DNA of 64,000 bases, taken from positions 1,922,001 through 1,986,000 of the forward strand of contig CP036352.1 of assembly GCA_007753915.1 (NCBI GenBank). The letters run 5' to 3'. Both the position numbers and the translations under genes were made by a program. Each line of letters starts with the position of its first letter. Within the stretch, counting starts at the first letter, position 1. The notes beneath the pieces were generated by a model. The model had not been told where the DNA came from. It saw only the letters and a program-made list of their open reading frames with translations, and did no database searches. Origin of the DNA: Phycisphaerae bacterium RAS2. GTDB taxonomy: Bacteria; Planctomycetota; Phycisphaerae; UBA1845; UTPLA1. Below are positions 25,994 through 34,982 of this stretch, one piece after another.

Positions 25994-26584
25994 TTAATCG
26001 CGCCGCAGGTCGTGGAACCGTTCCACGACCCGGCGCTGTTCGAGGTAGGCGTCGCGCATGTTGCGGGCGCGTTCGCGCTCGTGACCTTCCGTTAGCCTTG
26101 TTGAGATCAACAATCCGAGCGCGGCGAACATCAAGTAACCGCCGAGCGGCGGACTGGCGGACATCACCACACCGCCGACTGCGAAGGTGAAGAGCGGCTC
26201 CACCTTGTACTTGACTTTCACTTCGTCCATCCGTCCTGTGAAGCGCATCAGCCGGGGCGTGCCCGTGTACCGGCTATGGGGTTGCGGCAGATTGCGTTTT
26301 CTGCGAATGGCGAGCCGTGCCCGGACCGCCGCGCACATGGCGACGTAGGCGAGCAGGAACATCAGCACCGGCTCAGGATCGTGCCAGGGTTCGCAGAACG
26401 CGGGCCAGAAGAAAATGGCAAGCAGCGCGGCCCCTGCCTGCAAACCCAGGTAGCGCTCGCCGAATGAATCCGTCTTATGCAGGAACACTTCGACGGAGAC
26501 CGCCATCGACCGGGCTACGAAAACAACTGCACCGACGAAATTGCGAAAGCCGTTGCGGTCGTCTGGTTGCTGAGGTTGGTGCAT
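25994..26584 (-). CDS. Membrane protein of the mobilization region
   Basis: The 196-residue protein has four predicted membrane segments: around residues 15-32 (FVGAVVFVARSMAVSV), 47-62 (LGLQAGAALLAIFFW), 70-88 (PVLMFLLAYVAMCAAV), and a C-terminal hairpin (FAVGGVVMSASPPLGG, YLMFAALGLLIST). A charged tail follows. It lies directly downstream of the VirD4-like gene on the same strand. An accessory membrane partner of the coupling protein, or an entry-exclusion function, is possible. No family was recognised. Confidence 0.55.
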   Translation of the reverse strand: MHQPQQPDDRNGFRNFVGAVVFVARSMAVSVEVFLHKTDSFGERYLGLQAGAALLAIFFWPAFCEPWHDPEPVLMFLLAYVAMCAAVRARLAIRRKRNLPQPHSRYTGTPRLMRFTGRMDEVKVKYKVEPLFTFAVGGVVMSASPPLGGYLMFAALGLLISTRLTEGHERERARNMRDAYLEQRRVVERFHDLRRD

Positions 26585-26599
26585 GGCGATGCTCCCGCG

Positions 26600-28102
26600 T
26601 TATGGCCTTTGCCGGAATGACGTCTTCAGCCAGGTGCGGCCGCAAGCCTCGAACAACTTTCCGTTCTGAAACACGATGCCATCCACCATCCATTGCGGCG
26701 GTCCGCCGGTGCGAAGCCGGGTGAACTCGCGCGGCTGGACTTCAAACTCGAACGTCTCCGAAAATCCCGCCGTCGTGCTGCCTCTGTGACCGAGCCAGTC
26801 GAGGCCCAACGACGCCGTCCATTGATCTTCCGCGTCATAAGAGTTGTTGCCGCTGGCGAGGAACTGGCGCGAGCGCCCGATGAGCCGCGACGCCCATTCG
26901 TTCGTCACGGCGTCGCCGTTGGCGTGCAGGATTTTCGTGTTGAGATTCGCAAGCAGCGAATCCGTTTCCGCACGGGCTTTTTCATTGCCGCCCAGGGCGG
27001 CGATGAAGTTGCTGTAGTTCTGCGACAGCAGCACGGTGGCTACGCGGGCAGCGCGGCACGTCGTCTGGAAGCTATGGTCGTAGCTTGTGACAAAATGGTG
27101 CGCTTCGTCGGCCCACAGGAAAACCGGGCGAGAACTCGCGGCGACATTGCGCCGTTCGATGCTGCGCTGAAAGGCGTACTTCCAGAGGACTTGGGCGAAC
27201 TGACCGACTTCGCCGAACTCTTTCACCGGCAGGTCAACGAGGATGATTCGGCCGCGCTCGACATCCTCCGGCATGATCGTCGTGTCCGTGCAAAACAACT
27301 CACGGAGTAGCCCGCGCACGAGCAGGTCCGCCCAGCCCATGAACGTCGCCTGAATCACGCTTCGTGTTCGCTCGGCGAGATTCACCCACTCCAATAAGTA
27401 GTAATCCGCGACGACGCCGAAGTCGTGTTGTTGGCGCGGCGACTTGTCGCGCTTGTCAGCTTCCTTCAAGCAATTGAAACAGAACGAGCCTCGCTGCCAA
27501 TCCTTGTCTCGTATCTGGGCCGGTGAGAGCGGCGCGGAGAGAACGACGCGCACCAGGTCGGGCACCGATACCTTGCCGGTCGCAAGCGACACGAGATCGA
27601 CGGCGTTGCGCATACACTTCAATGCGCCTTGCTTCCAGAACGTCCCGTCCTCGCGTCCGCCGCCCGAGCCGGCGTTGCGCTCCCGGATTTCCATGACGTT
27701 GGAAAACAGCGTGACGATGTTCTCCGTCAGCCCAGCGCCGCTGCCCGTCCGGTTCAATTCGTGATCGAGGAAGTTGAATCGCATCGCGGCATCGGCACCG
27801 ACGACTACAAAATCGCCGCTGCGATTCGTTTCCCGGCAGTAGCGTTCCCACAGCGCCAGCTCGTCAGGCTTCGCCGTCAACACCAATCCTCCGAATCCTG
27901 CCGCCAGGAACAAACGGGCGATGGTCGCGCCGGAACCGCTCGTCTTGCCGGAGCCGGTGGCTCCGAGGATGAGCGTGCCTTCCACGGCATCCCGCAGCGT
28001 CCATGCGTCGTCACGCGACCAGCGCAGCAGTTCGTCGGACAGGTCCCACCGGAGAGAACGTGCGACAGGAAGAGACTTTCGTCGGAATAGTCGGCCTAGC
28101 AT
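26600..28102 (-). CDS. VirD4/TraD-type coupling ATPase
   Basis: The 500-residue protein has a Walker A motif GATGSGKT near residue 48, then LVLTAKPDELALWERYCRE, typical of the VirD4/TraG/TrwB group. A Walker B region follows in SRPVFLWADEAHHFVTSYD, with the sensor-like VATVLLSQNYSN. No N-terminal membrane helix pair is seen, so membrane anchoring could come from a neighbour. It would bring the relaxase-DNA complex to a type IV secretion channel. The ATG overlaps the preceding stop by one base (TGATG). Together with the relaxase it makes the element mobilizable rather than self-transmissible, because no channel genes are seen. Confidence 0.85.
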   Translation of the reverse strand: MLGRLFRRKSLPVARSLRWDLSDELLRWSRDDAWTLRDAVEGTLILGATGSGKTSGSGATIARLFLAAGFGGLVLTAKPDELALWERYCRETNRSGDFVVVGADAAMRFNFLDHELNRTGSGAGLTENIVTLFSNVMEIRERNAGSGGGREDGTFWKQGALKCMRNAVDLVSLATGKVSVPDLVRVVLSAPLSPAQIRDKDWQRGSFCFNCLKEADKRDKSPRQQHDFGVVADYYLLEWVNLAERTRSVIQATFMGWADLLVRGLLRELFCTDTTIMPEDVERGRIILVDLPVKEFGEVGQFAQVLWKYAFQRSIERRNVAASSRPVFLWADEAHHFVTSYDHSFQTTCRAARVATVLLSQNYSNFIAALGGNEKARAETDSLLANLNTKILHANGDAVTNEWASRLIGRSRQFLASGNNSYDAEDQWTASLGLDWLGHRGSTTAGFSETFEFEVQPREFTRLRTGGPPQWMVDGIVFQNGKLFEACGRTWLKTSFRQRP

Positions 28103-28482
28103 CACGCCGCCTCCCTCTGATCGTCGTCGTCGGAGTCGGTCTGTGACGTTTCGCCGCGCTTTGCCGCCAACGTTTGATCGAACTCCGCTTCCTCCAGCAT
28201 CGTCCGGCGCTTGCGTTCACTCATCGCTGAATTCGCGGCGCAGATTGCGCCGAGGATGTAGCCGATGTCGTCAAGCCAGCCGATGCCGGGCACGACATCC
28301 GGCAGCACATCGACGGGCGACGGCACCATGAGCAGCAGCCCGCAGACCAGCGCCCACTTGGACATTTCCAGTCCCACCGAACGTAGCTTGGATTGCGGCA
28401 AGGCCAACAGCACCGTCATCGTGATGAAGAAGACCGTGCCGCACATCACGAACACTTTCAGGAATCCGAAAAACTCCGCCAT
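28102..28482 (-). CDS. DUF1232 (YkvA-like) small membrane protein
   Basis: The 126-residue protein has two N-terminal hydrophobic segments (FLKVFVMCGTVFFITMTVLL, WALVCGLLLMVPSPVDV) that run into SPVDVLPDVVPGIGWLDDIG. The latter matches the DUF1232/YkvA signature of Asp-Pro and Leu-Asp-Asp spaced around a short membrane hairpin. The C-terminal tail is acidic. AGGAG lies nine bases before the chosen ATG; the upstream extension to 28515 has no such site. Its location between parB and the coupling ATPase suggests it is the membrane partner of that ATPase. The cellular role of the family is unknown. Confidence 0.65.
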   Translation of the reverse strand: MAEFFGFLKVFVMCGTVFFITMTVLLALPQSKLRSVGLEMSKWALVCGLLLMVPSPVDVLPDVVPGIGWLDDIGYILGAICAANSAMSERKRRTMLEEAEFDQTLAAKRGETSQTDSDDDDQREAA

Positions 28483-28598
28483 GAGATTCACTCCTTTCCG
28501 GTTGCATACCGGCAACGTTTGAGGACACTTTTCGCGCTGCGTGCGCCAGCACGAACGCCGTGCTGTTTGGCCTCACCGGAACGATGATTCGCTTTGTT

Positions 28599-29429
28599 TC
28601 AGGCGACGGAGACTGCCAGAGCCTTGACGGCATGTGCAAGTTCCATGTCCTGCGGCTCCAACCCCTTGATCCGGGTCAACAGGTCTTGCAGCCAATCGGT
28701 AATCGCTTGAAGCGTGAGGTCAGGTCCGGTGAAAGCAATGGAGCGCCCGCCGCCGAGGGGCACGACGACTTTGCCGAGTCCACCGGCACGGCGACTACGC
28801 TTGGAGCGTCGCGTTCGGGGCCGGGCTTTTCGCAGTGCCGCCGCTCCGTCGCGCGTCAGAGTGCCGCTCGTCAAGTCGCTCAACAGGCGCTCCTGGGCCT
28901 CCGAATTGCCCGCCAAGGCAATTTGGTAGGCGGCGCTCAAACCAAGTCCCTCACGCTCGATTCGCAGTTGCATGTCCGCCGGCACCGCAAGGAGCGCCAG
29001 GAGCTTGGATACTTTGCTGGACGACATTCCGAGTTGAACCGCGACCTGCGCTGCGGAACATTCTGTGGACTTGATGAGTTGGTCAATCGCCCGAGCCGTT
29101 TCCAGCGGAGTCAGGTCCTGCCGTTGGCAATTCGCTACCAACTGCCGGCGCAGAACATCGCTCTCAGAGAGCGCGCCGTCGGCAAGAATGACTGGGACAT
29201 GGGTCAGCCCCGCCTGTTTCGCCGCCCGAAGGCGGCGTTCCCCGTCCAGCACCACAAGCGCGGTTCCTTCTCTTCGTACAAGAAGCGGTTGCAGGACGCC
29301 GCATTCGGCAATGCTCCGGGCCAGCCCAGTCATTGCATCTTCGTCGAAGTGCTGGCGCGGCTGATGAGCACGACCAACTTGATCGAGCGGCGGATACTGC
29401 ACGGAGATTTCGTCACATCCGTTGTTCAT
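28599..29429 (-). CDS. parB: ParB/RepB/Spo0J-family partition protein
   Basis: The 276-residue protein has the ParB N-terminal domain: HQPRQHFDEDAMTGLARSI, GVLQPLLVRR and the CTP/arginine-finger box LDGERRLRAAKQAG. An HTH follows (SAAQVAVQLGMSSSKVSKLL), then a basic linker (RPRTRRSKRSRRAGG). It should bind a parS-like site and aid maintenance or regulate element genes. No parA gene is visible, which suggests a regulatory KorB-like or stabilising role. GGAGG lies eight bases before the ATG. Confidence 0.85.
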   Translation of the reverse strand: MNNGCDEISVQYPPLDQVGRAHQPRQHFDEDAMTGLARSIAECGVLQPLLVRREGTALVVLDGERRLRAAKQAGLTHVPVILADGALSESDVLRRQLVANCQRQDLTPLETARAIDQLIKSTECSAAQVAVQLGMSSSKVSKLLALLAVPADMQLRIEREGLGLSAAYQIALAGNSEAQERLLSDLTSGTLTRDGAAALRKARPRTRRSKRSRRAGGLGKVVVPLGGGRSIAFTGPDLTLQAITDWLQDLLTRIKGLEPQDMELAHAVKALAVSVA

Positions 29430-29524
29430 GATTCGTTGCCTCCAACATTTTGAGAGTTTCAAGACTGATTCCGCTTGCGCAACTCCCTCGTATCTGGCAC
29501 TCTGATGGGACTGGACAGAAGCCG

Positions 29525-30001
29525 ATGGAAGACGAACCGCCTCTTGACGCGCAATTGCGGAATGTCATGCGACAACTGATTTCCCGTTGCCCGGCCGACT
29601 ATGCCCTGCGCCGCGCCGCGTTCCTCTCGTTGCGCCACGCTTTCCATGACGAACTCGGGGTTGGCTTGAAAAATGCGCTGAACCTCTATCTTCAAAGCGC
29701 GGATTGCGGCGACGCGGACAGCAAGCGCCGGCTGTGCTCCGATACGAACTTTCAACTCCGGGAATTGGGCCTGGCCATCAGCTACGAGGGCAGACCGGCG
29801 ATTCTTGTGGCGGATGTTCATGATCCACGGGATGACAAAGGCCGATTTCGGCTGGAGATTCGAGACAAGCCGCGCGGGGTGACCCATTCGCGGTATACCC
29901 GGTCGGTGCCCGATGCCCTTGACCTCATGGAGCTTCCGGTCCGCCAAGAGTCGTTTTCCCGTCAATACCGCGACCGGCGCGGACCGCCTCCGGCTCGGTA
30001 G
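29525..30001 (+). CDS. Unknown protein of the mobile element
   Basis: The 158-residue product, starting MEDEPPLDAQLRNVM, was not recognised. The first half is helical (ISRCPADYALRRAAFLSLRHAF), and the second part is mixed with Asp/Arg-rich stretches (ADVHDPRDDKGRFRLEIRD). It is divergent from parB, 95 bases away, so the region between probably holds two promoters. The opposite frame over the same stretch is richer in rare patterns and is treated as a shadow, but this choice is not certain. Confidence 0.4.
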   Translation: MEDEPPLDAQLRNVMRQLISRCPADYALRRAAFLSLRHAFHDELGVGLKNALNLYLQSADCGDADSKRRLCSDTNFQLRELGLAISYEGRPAILVADVHDPRDDKGRFRLEIRDKPRGVTHSRYTRSVPDALDLMELPVRQESFSRQYRDRRGPPPAR

Positions 30002-30110
30002 TTTTTTCCCTGATTCCAATTTCAGCTTCGATTGCATGGCCTACACTCTCCCGTGCTGCCCGCACGCGTGAGCCGTTCGATGCCGTAATTCTGACGCCAG
30101 GAACGCCGCC

Positions 30111-31340
30111 ATGGCCGAATTGGGACAAGACTGGGACGGGCGCCGTTCACCGCGTTCTCCATCGCGGCGAAGCAAGCCGTCATTCGAACTTGATCCAGTC
30201 GAATTGAAGGAGATGGCGGCCTACACCTACCGAGAAATCGCCGACGCATGCAAGATCAGCAAGAACACGGTGATGGAAGTATTCAAGACGCAAAGGGCCT
30301 CGCGCCTGATTTTGGAGAAGCTCAGCAGATTCTTCCCACGATTCAAACTGCGATTGGGTGAGGCCGACGCAATTCAATTTCAGAATGCGCCGTTAGACGT
30401 CTCGCAGTTCTTTGCCAAAGACGGATGGGATCTCTTTGAGTCAATCAGATCGCTCTATTTGTCTGGAAGGGCAGCAGAGGCTCATGCGATTTCTCTGATC
30501 GGCCTCGGCAAGAAGAATCCTGAGTTATGGCCGGTTTGCGGAATGTCGTCACTCTATATCGCTACCGCAAGGGATGAGCCGCACTATTTTGTGGCCGCCG
30601 TTCAGAGAATCACCGAGCGGCTGGAAACCCGCCCCCGACTTGACCCCGTGATTGCGTTCCTGATGGCAACCGACCTGGCGAAGTTTGAGTTGGAGCATGG
30701 AGAAAGCGCGAATGCAGAGCCCTATTATGATGCGCTGTTCGATCAATACGGAAAATGGGAAGAGCGGCTTACGCCATTTCAACAAGCGGCGGCGCTGCGG
30801 GGACACGGACTTGTCAAAACGCTTCGCCGAAAGTATCGGTCCGCCAAGCAAAGCTTGCTGCGCGCGGCTGAAATCTCAGGCACGGCCTTGGAGCCTCGCG
30901 TCGGAACCTTGTACCGTCTATCACAATTGGCATTGACCGAAGGCGAGGAATCCCAATCCGACCGGTGTTGGCAAGAGTTGGGAGCCTGCATTAACGCGGC
31001 TCGCATTTCATCCCCGCCAACGCAATCGATCAGCGACCAGACCGTAATCAATCCCCTTACGCTCTTGGGCGCTCGCCTGACCTACATCATGCGTCCTGCG
31101 AACCAAGAACGACCTCGGCAGATTCAGGACGAGTTGGAGGAGTTCGTGAAATTCATCGATGATGGACCCGATATGCCTTTGCATATTTTCCAAAATGGTT
31201 CGGCACAGGCAGCGTTTGTGCATCGGCTGCAAGATTCACGGGCAAGGCAAAGACTGTTAACTCTCGTCAAGCCGCGTCTTGCACCCGAGTCCATTGCCGT
31301 CGTGGATCGGTTGTTCAAGACTCTGTTGCCGCTGCTCTAG
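30111..31340 (+). CDS. HTH protein with a TPR-like C-terminal region
   Basis: The 409-residue protein has a basic start, then a probable helix-turn-helix (AAYTYREIADACKISKNTVMEVFKTQ, residues 38-63). About 300 residues of helical pairs follow, such as AHAISLIGLGKKNPELW, FQQAAALRGHGLVKTLRRKY and RVGTLYRLSQLALTEGEE. This is the layout of XRE- or RRNPP-like regulators that sense a peptide through TPRs. It could be the element's regulator. The ATG lacks a strong ribosome site (AGGAA, 12 bases upstream). No peptide gene was found next to it. Confidence 0.55.
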   Translation: MAELGQDWDGRRSPRSPSRRSKPSFELDPVELKEMAAYTYREIADACKISKNTVMEVFKTQRASRLILEKLSRFFPRFKLRLGEADAIQFQNAPLDVSQFFAKDGWDLFESIRSLYLSGRAAEAHAISLIGLGKKNPELWPVCGMSSLYIATARDEPHYFVAAVQRITERLETRPRLDPVIAFLMATDLAKFELEHGESANAEPYYDALFDQYGKWEERLTPFQQAAALRGHGLVKTLRRKYRSAKQSLLRAAEISGTALEPRVGTLYRLSQLALTEGEESQSDRCWQELGACINAARISSPPTQSISDQTVINPLTLLGARLTYIMRPANQERPRQIQDELEEFVKFIDDGPDMPLHIFQNGSAQAAFVHRLQDSRARQRLLTLVKPRLAPESIAVVDRLFKTLLPLL

Positions 31341-31373
31341 TGTCCCTGCAAGTCATCCCATCTCCTGCTCGTG

Positions 31374-31787
31374 TCACCACTCAATGGCCTCAATCAAGGT
31401 CTCTCCGTCACAAGCCGACAACCGCTCCGGCTCGCTGGCTTCGCGCAGCCACGGGACACGATGACGGCAGATGGCCTCGAATAGCTTTATGTTCGGCTTC
31501 GCTTCGGCGTTGAGGTTGCAGCCTTTGATCGTGATCTTCCGGTCGGCGAAGTGGAGCGCAATTCCTTCGGATGGATTGAACTCCACTTCAAACATTCCGT
31601 AACCGACCGCCAGGACGTGGCCATCCCGCTTGCGAAGCTCCAGCATCGTTGCCCGTTCGCGCGAACCGCGCAGGAATCCGAAGACGCCCAGGTCGTCAAT
31701 CTCGCTTTCGGATTCGGCGTTGTTTTCATTCGCCGACTCGGCATGAATGCGGTGCATGAACTTGTCCAATAGTTTAATGTCTGTCAT
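31374..31787 (-). CDS. Unknown protein coupled to the relaxase gene
   Basis: The 137-residue protein, starting MTDIKLLDKFMHRIHAES, was not recognised. It has an acidic stretch (ENNAESESEIDD), then a beta-rich core (MLELRKRDGHVLAVGYGMFEVEFN) and a helical end. AGAGGA precedes the ATG inside the last codons of the relaxase gene. The two genes overlap by 14 bases, which shows translational coupling. It may be an accessory to the relaxase. Confidence 0.5.
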   Translation of the reverse strand: MTDIKLLDKFMHRIHAESANENNAESESEIDDLGVFGFLRGSRERATMLELRKRDGHVLAVGYGMFEVEFNPSEGIALHFADRKITIKGCNLNAEAKPNIKLFEAICRHRVPWLREASEPERLSACDGETLIEAIEW

Positions 31788-34458
31788 AGGTTCCTCTCTC
31801 ATGATGGCGGTTGCCCGCATGTGCCGGCATCGGCGGTTCGGCGAACTGGCGGTTAAGCCGTTGCAGCACCAGAGCGCGCTGTTGTCGTTGGCGTTGGGCG
31901 ACCAACTCCGTCGCCGTTAATCGCTCATCCGACCGGCTTACCGCATCGAGCAACGCCGCTTTGTCATCGGTGTAAATCGTTGCGCCCTCTCTGCCGCGCG
32001 ACACCGAAACATAGAATTGCTCCCGCGACGATGCCGGGAACGATTCCGATGACTGGCCGATGAAAACGCGATCCACGGTCTTCCCCTGCGAGGCGTGCGA
32101 CGTGACGCAATAGCCGTGGGCCAGGTGCCCGTAATCCTTCTGGATGATCCAATTGTCTCTGGATGCATTGCTCTTATTCGCGCCAACCTTTCTCACGACG
32201 AGGTTTTCGCCGGCATCGAATCGCAGCACCTTGAACAGATCGCCATTGTTAAGGCCGTGCTTGCCGTCAGCCGTCTTGCCGTTTCTCGTCACGCGAACCA
32301 CGTCGCCCGGCGCGACCGGCAGGATGTTGAGATTGAACACCTGGAACTTCGCCGCTTCCGAAAGCGGCGGGGGAGTGCTGCCGACTGTCACGCGCTCGCC
32401 TTTTTTGAATCCCTTGGCGTTTTGATGGAAGACCAGCACGCTATCGGGCGCATAGTTTACTCCGTCCGCGCGTTCCGCCTCCGTCAGGTTTGCGTTTTCG
32501 AGCACTATGAGGCGGCGTTCGCCATCGCCGATCTTACCGATGCGCTTCAGGCACGCGCGGATTTCGTCGCTAATCCATTCCCCTTCACGGTGGGTGGGCG
32601 AGACGACCAGCGCCGATTTGCCTTCGGCCAATGCCGCCACATAGTCCTGTGCCATGACCGCGTAGCGATCGGTTTTGTTGACCTCGCGCACCCAGCCGAG
32701 CTTGTCCAGTTGCCGGAATCCCGCCTCGGTGCGGCCTTCGCTGAGCGCTTTGACCGCCTGTTTGTATTCACCGCGCTGGCGCTGGATTTCTTGGATTTCG
32801 GCGGGGACCAGACCCGCCTCCTGCTCCAGCAGCCGCAAGGCTGCGCCGCGCTCCACCGAGCCGTGTTGCTTGCGGTCACCGGAAAGGATCACCCGCGCCT
32901 TGAGCCGCTCAGCCAGGTCGAACACCTGTCCCATTTGCCGGGTCCCCAACAGTCCCGCTTCGTCAACCCAGATGACCTGCCCGTGAATCTGGGCTTGCAG
33001 ATGCTCGTCAATCAGCAGCCGCGCGATGGTATCGGCATTCTCGAATCCATCCTGCCGCAACACGCCCCGGCTGGCATCGGCCGAAGGCGCGAACATGAAC
33101 ACCCGTTTGCCATCGGCCTCGATGGCTTCCACCGCTTCCTGCGCCATCGCAGTCTTGCCGGTACCCGCCGCGCCGCGAATCAACATCACGCGATCATGGG
33201 AAGTCAGCAGATGCTTGACCGCCCGGCGCTGGCCGTCGTTCAGCCAATCCCGCTTGATGGCGTACAAGGCATCACCCAGCGCCGGGCAGGTGCCGCGTCC
33301 CTCACGGGCGAAGTCGATCATGCGTTGCTCTTCGGCCAGCACCTCGCGCGTCGTGACCAGCCGTCGTCCATCCCGTTCGCCGGTGATCAGGTTCATTGTG
33401 TTGACCTTGCGCGTAATGGTTGCCGACGAAGCCGCGCCGACCGAGCGCCGCAGCGCTTCGGTCAGGAGCTTCCGTTCCGGCACGACCGAACTCCGTTCCA
33501 GGCAATGTTCGACCGCGCGCGATGCGGCTTGCGCCGCGACGAGCAGGTCTTCGCCGATGGCCGATCCTCCGATACGTTTTGCAACGGTAGTCACCGCATT
33601 GCTCTCTTCCGCCGTCAGGCGAGAGCGCCAAACCTCGCGCAGCTCGTCGAAGGCGATTTCCTTTTGTTTCTTCTCGCGGGTCTTTGCCCCAAGTTGGTCC
33701 TTCTCGGCGGCGGAGGTCAATCCACGCTCCTTTGCTTCCTTCTCAATGAGCGCCGTCCGCCGCGAGAACTTCTCGATTACCGACTTGGGGATGTCACGAA
33801 GCTCCCAGCCCTTCTTCTTGCGCTCAATCGGCAAGCCTAATTCTTCCAGCCGCCGCGCAAACCGCGAATAAAACACCGCCTCAAAATACGGCGCATCGCG
33901 CTTCAAGTCGGCGAACTGCCCGGCCTTCCAGCGCTGTTCCTTTTCGTCCCATGTTGTATTGAAAACGAAGGCGTGCGCGTGCAAATGCGGGTCAGGCAAG
34001 CCGTCCACCGGCCTTGCCGTCGTATGGATGAACTCGCCCCAGACCATGTTCCCCGTCGTACGATCTTCATTATTCCCCGCTGCTCGTACGCGGGTTTTCA
34101 TCTCCGCTTCCATGTCCTGCATGGTCGCGTTTACCGACTCGCGGAAGGCATCCAGGATTCGCTCGTCCTTCGTCAGCCCGTACACAATCGAAATGCTCTT
34201 GGGCACGTGGAAGTTGAAGTCGTAGCCGATGCGGCGATGGGCCTTCTGCCGCGCGGTCAGCACGTTGCCCGTCACCGGATCGCGGTTGTCGCACAGGGCG
34301 TCCCAGTCCTTCTTTTCGACCGTGCCCGATAGCCCCAGCCGCTTGGCGCCCTCGCCGCGCCACCGGCCTTCCAGTTCCTGGCCTTCGGAGTAATAGTCCG
34401 CCGTCGAGTAATAACTCTTGGCCCCGGCCGCGCTGGTCTGTTGGATGATCCGCAGCAT
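31774..34458 (-). CDS. MobF-family relaxase-helicase (TrwC/TraI type)
   Basis: The 894-residue protein has a MobF relaxase domain at residues 1-300. Tyrosine pairs near residues 16-17 and 22-23 (SYYSTADYYSEGQ) can cut DNA, and the metal-binding histidine triad is H158, H160 and H162 in PHLHAH. The C-terminal part is an SF1 helicase: MLIRGAAGTGKTAMAQEA (motif I), VIWVDEAGLLG (motif II), VILSGDRKQHGSVERG (motif III) and GYCVTSHASQGKTVDRVFIG near the end. It nicks oriT, stays bound to the 5' end and unwinds the strand for transfer. AT-rich DNA upstream holds a candidate promoter with repeats. Confidence 0.93.
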   Translation of the reverse strand: MLRIIQQTSAAGAKSYYSTADYYSEGQELEGRWRGEGAKRLGLSGTVEKKDWDALCDNRDPVTGNVLTARQKAHRRIGYDFNFHVPKSISIVYGLTKDERILDAFRESVNATMQDMEAEMKTRVRAAGNNEDRTTGNMVWGEFIHTTARPVDGLPDPHLHAHAFVFNTTWDEKEQRWKAGQFADLKRDAPYFEAVFYSRFARRLEELGLPIERKKKGWELRDIPKSVIEKFSRRTALIEKEAKERGLTSAAEKDQLGAKTREKKQKEIAFDELREVWRSRLTAEESNAVTTVAKRIGGSAIGEDLLVAAQAASRAVEHCLERSSVVPERKLLTEALRRSVGAASSATITRKVNTMNLITGERDGRRLVTTREVLAEEQRMIDFAREGRGTCPALGDALYAIKRDWLNDGQRRAVKHLLTSHDRVMLIRGAAGTGKTAMAQEAVEAIEADGKRVFMFAPSADASRGVLRQDGFENADTIARLLIDEHLQAQIHGQVIWVDEAGLLGTRQMGQVFDLAERLKARVILSGDRKQHGSVERGAALRLLEQEAGLVPAEIQEIQRQRGEYKQAVKALSEGRTEAGFRQLDKLGWVREVNKTDRYAVMAQDYVAALAEGKSALVVSPTHREGEWISDEIRACLKRIGKIGDGERRLIVLENANLTEAERADGVNYAPDSVLVFHQNAKGFKKGERVTVGSTPPPLSEAAKFQVFNLNILPVAPGDVVRVTRNGKTADGKHGLNNGDLFKVLRFDAGENLVVRKVGANKSNASRDNWIIQKDYGHLAHGYCVTSHASQGKTVDRVFIGQSSESFPASSREQFYVSVSRGREGATIYTDDKAALLDAVSRSDERLTATELVAQRQRQQRALVLQRLNRQFAEPPMPAHAGNRHHERGTYDRH

Positions 34459-34463
34459 GACTC

Positions 34464-34506
34464 ATTGTACCACGTCGGTTAACGTTGGTTAATAAATATG
34501 TATAAT
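34464..34506 (-). promoter_or_regulatory. Candidate relaxase promoter with TTAACC direct repeats
   Basis: On the minus strand, TACAAT (34464-34469) has TTAACC 17 bases upstream (34487-34492), and a second TTAACC lies at 34477-34482, exactly ten bases apart. Both copies therefore face the same side of the helix. The -10 is so close to the ATG that the mRNA would be nearly leaderless. A plus-strand TATAAT at 34501-34506 could drive the small genes to the right. The arrangement suggests an operator for autoregulation, which is inference. Confidence 0.35.
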
Positions 34507-34982
34507 TATTCGCCTTTCGCGTGTGCCGCTTTGAGACGCGGGCGTGACGCCACCGGTTCGCGTTGCCTTCTTCTCTCTGTTGCGATTTGAGACACATTGT
34601 CTTTCGGCGGCGTCGCTGGACGTGTAATGGCCCCCGTCGTGCCCCGATCTAACTTTGCGGGGTTGACGTAACCCTGCCAGCGCGTTCGGACTTAGCTTGT
34701 GGCGAGCGCCTTCATTCGATGCGGCGTGCTGGTTCCTGTCTTCGCCGCTTCGTTCTATTCCCTTCTCGGATGCCGTCCTGCCCACCTGCGGCCTTGTTCG
34801 ATGGCAACGTAAGCCGCCGCCGGTCCCGTCAAGTCAGAAAATCGGTTCCCCCTGAAGGTCGCCCCCAATTTTCAGACTGGACTGGGGCGCTCCCTTTCGC
34901 TCGCTCCGGCTGTTAGCGGCTTTTTTTCGTGCCATCAGGCCGCGATGGGCGCGGCCGGACAACCCAAGAAGGAGAACTTCAC
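34507..34982. other. Long non-coding stretch, candidate oriT region
   Basis: There is no convincing gene here; short frames on both strands lack ribosome sites and family features. Visible structure includes a CCCCG/CGGGG hairpin at 34642-34660. A longer imperfect inverted repeat has GTCAGAAAATCGG at 34834-34846 and its near-complement CCAATTTTCAGAC at 34864-34876, 11 of 13 matching. The region lies immediately upstream of the MobF relaxase gene, where oriT is usual in this family, but no nic site can be recognised by eye. Confidence 0.35.

Noticed and set aside
29459-30037. Minus-strand frame of 192 codons opposite the unknown gene at 29525
   Set aside because: Its composition looks like a shadow and the plus frame has more natural helical patterns; not fully certain.
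32095-33840. Long plus-strand frame of 581 codons opposite the relaxase
   Set aside because: The relaxase frame has a complete family match; the other frame is a GC-driven shadow.
34489-34916. Small frames in the region upstream of the relaxase
   Set aside because: They overlap on both strands, lack ribosome sites and have low-complexity basic composition.
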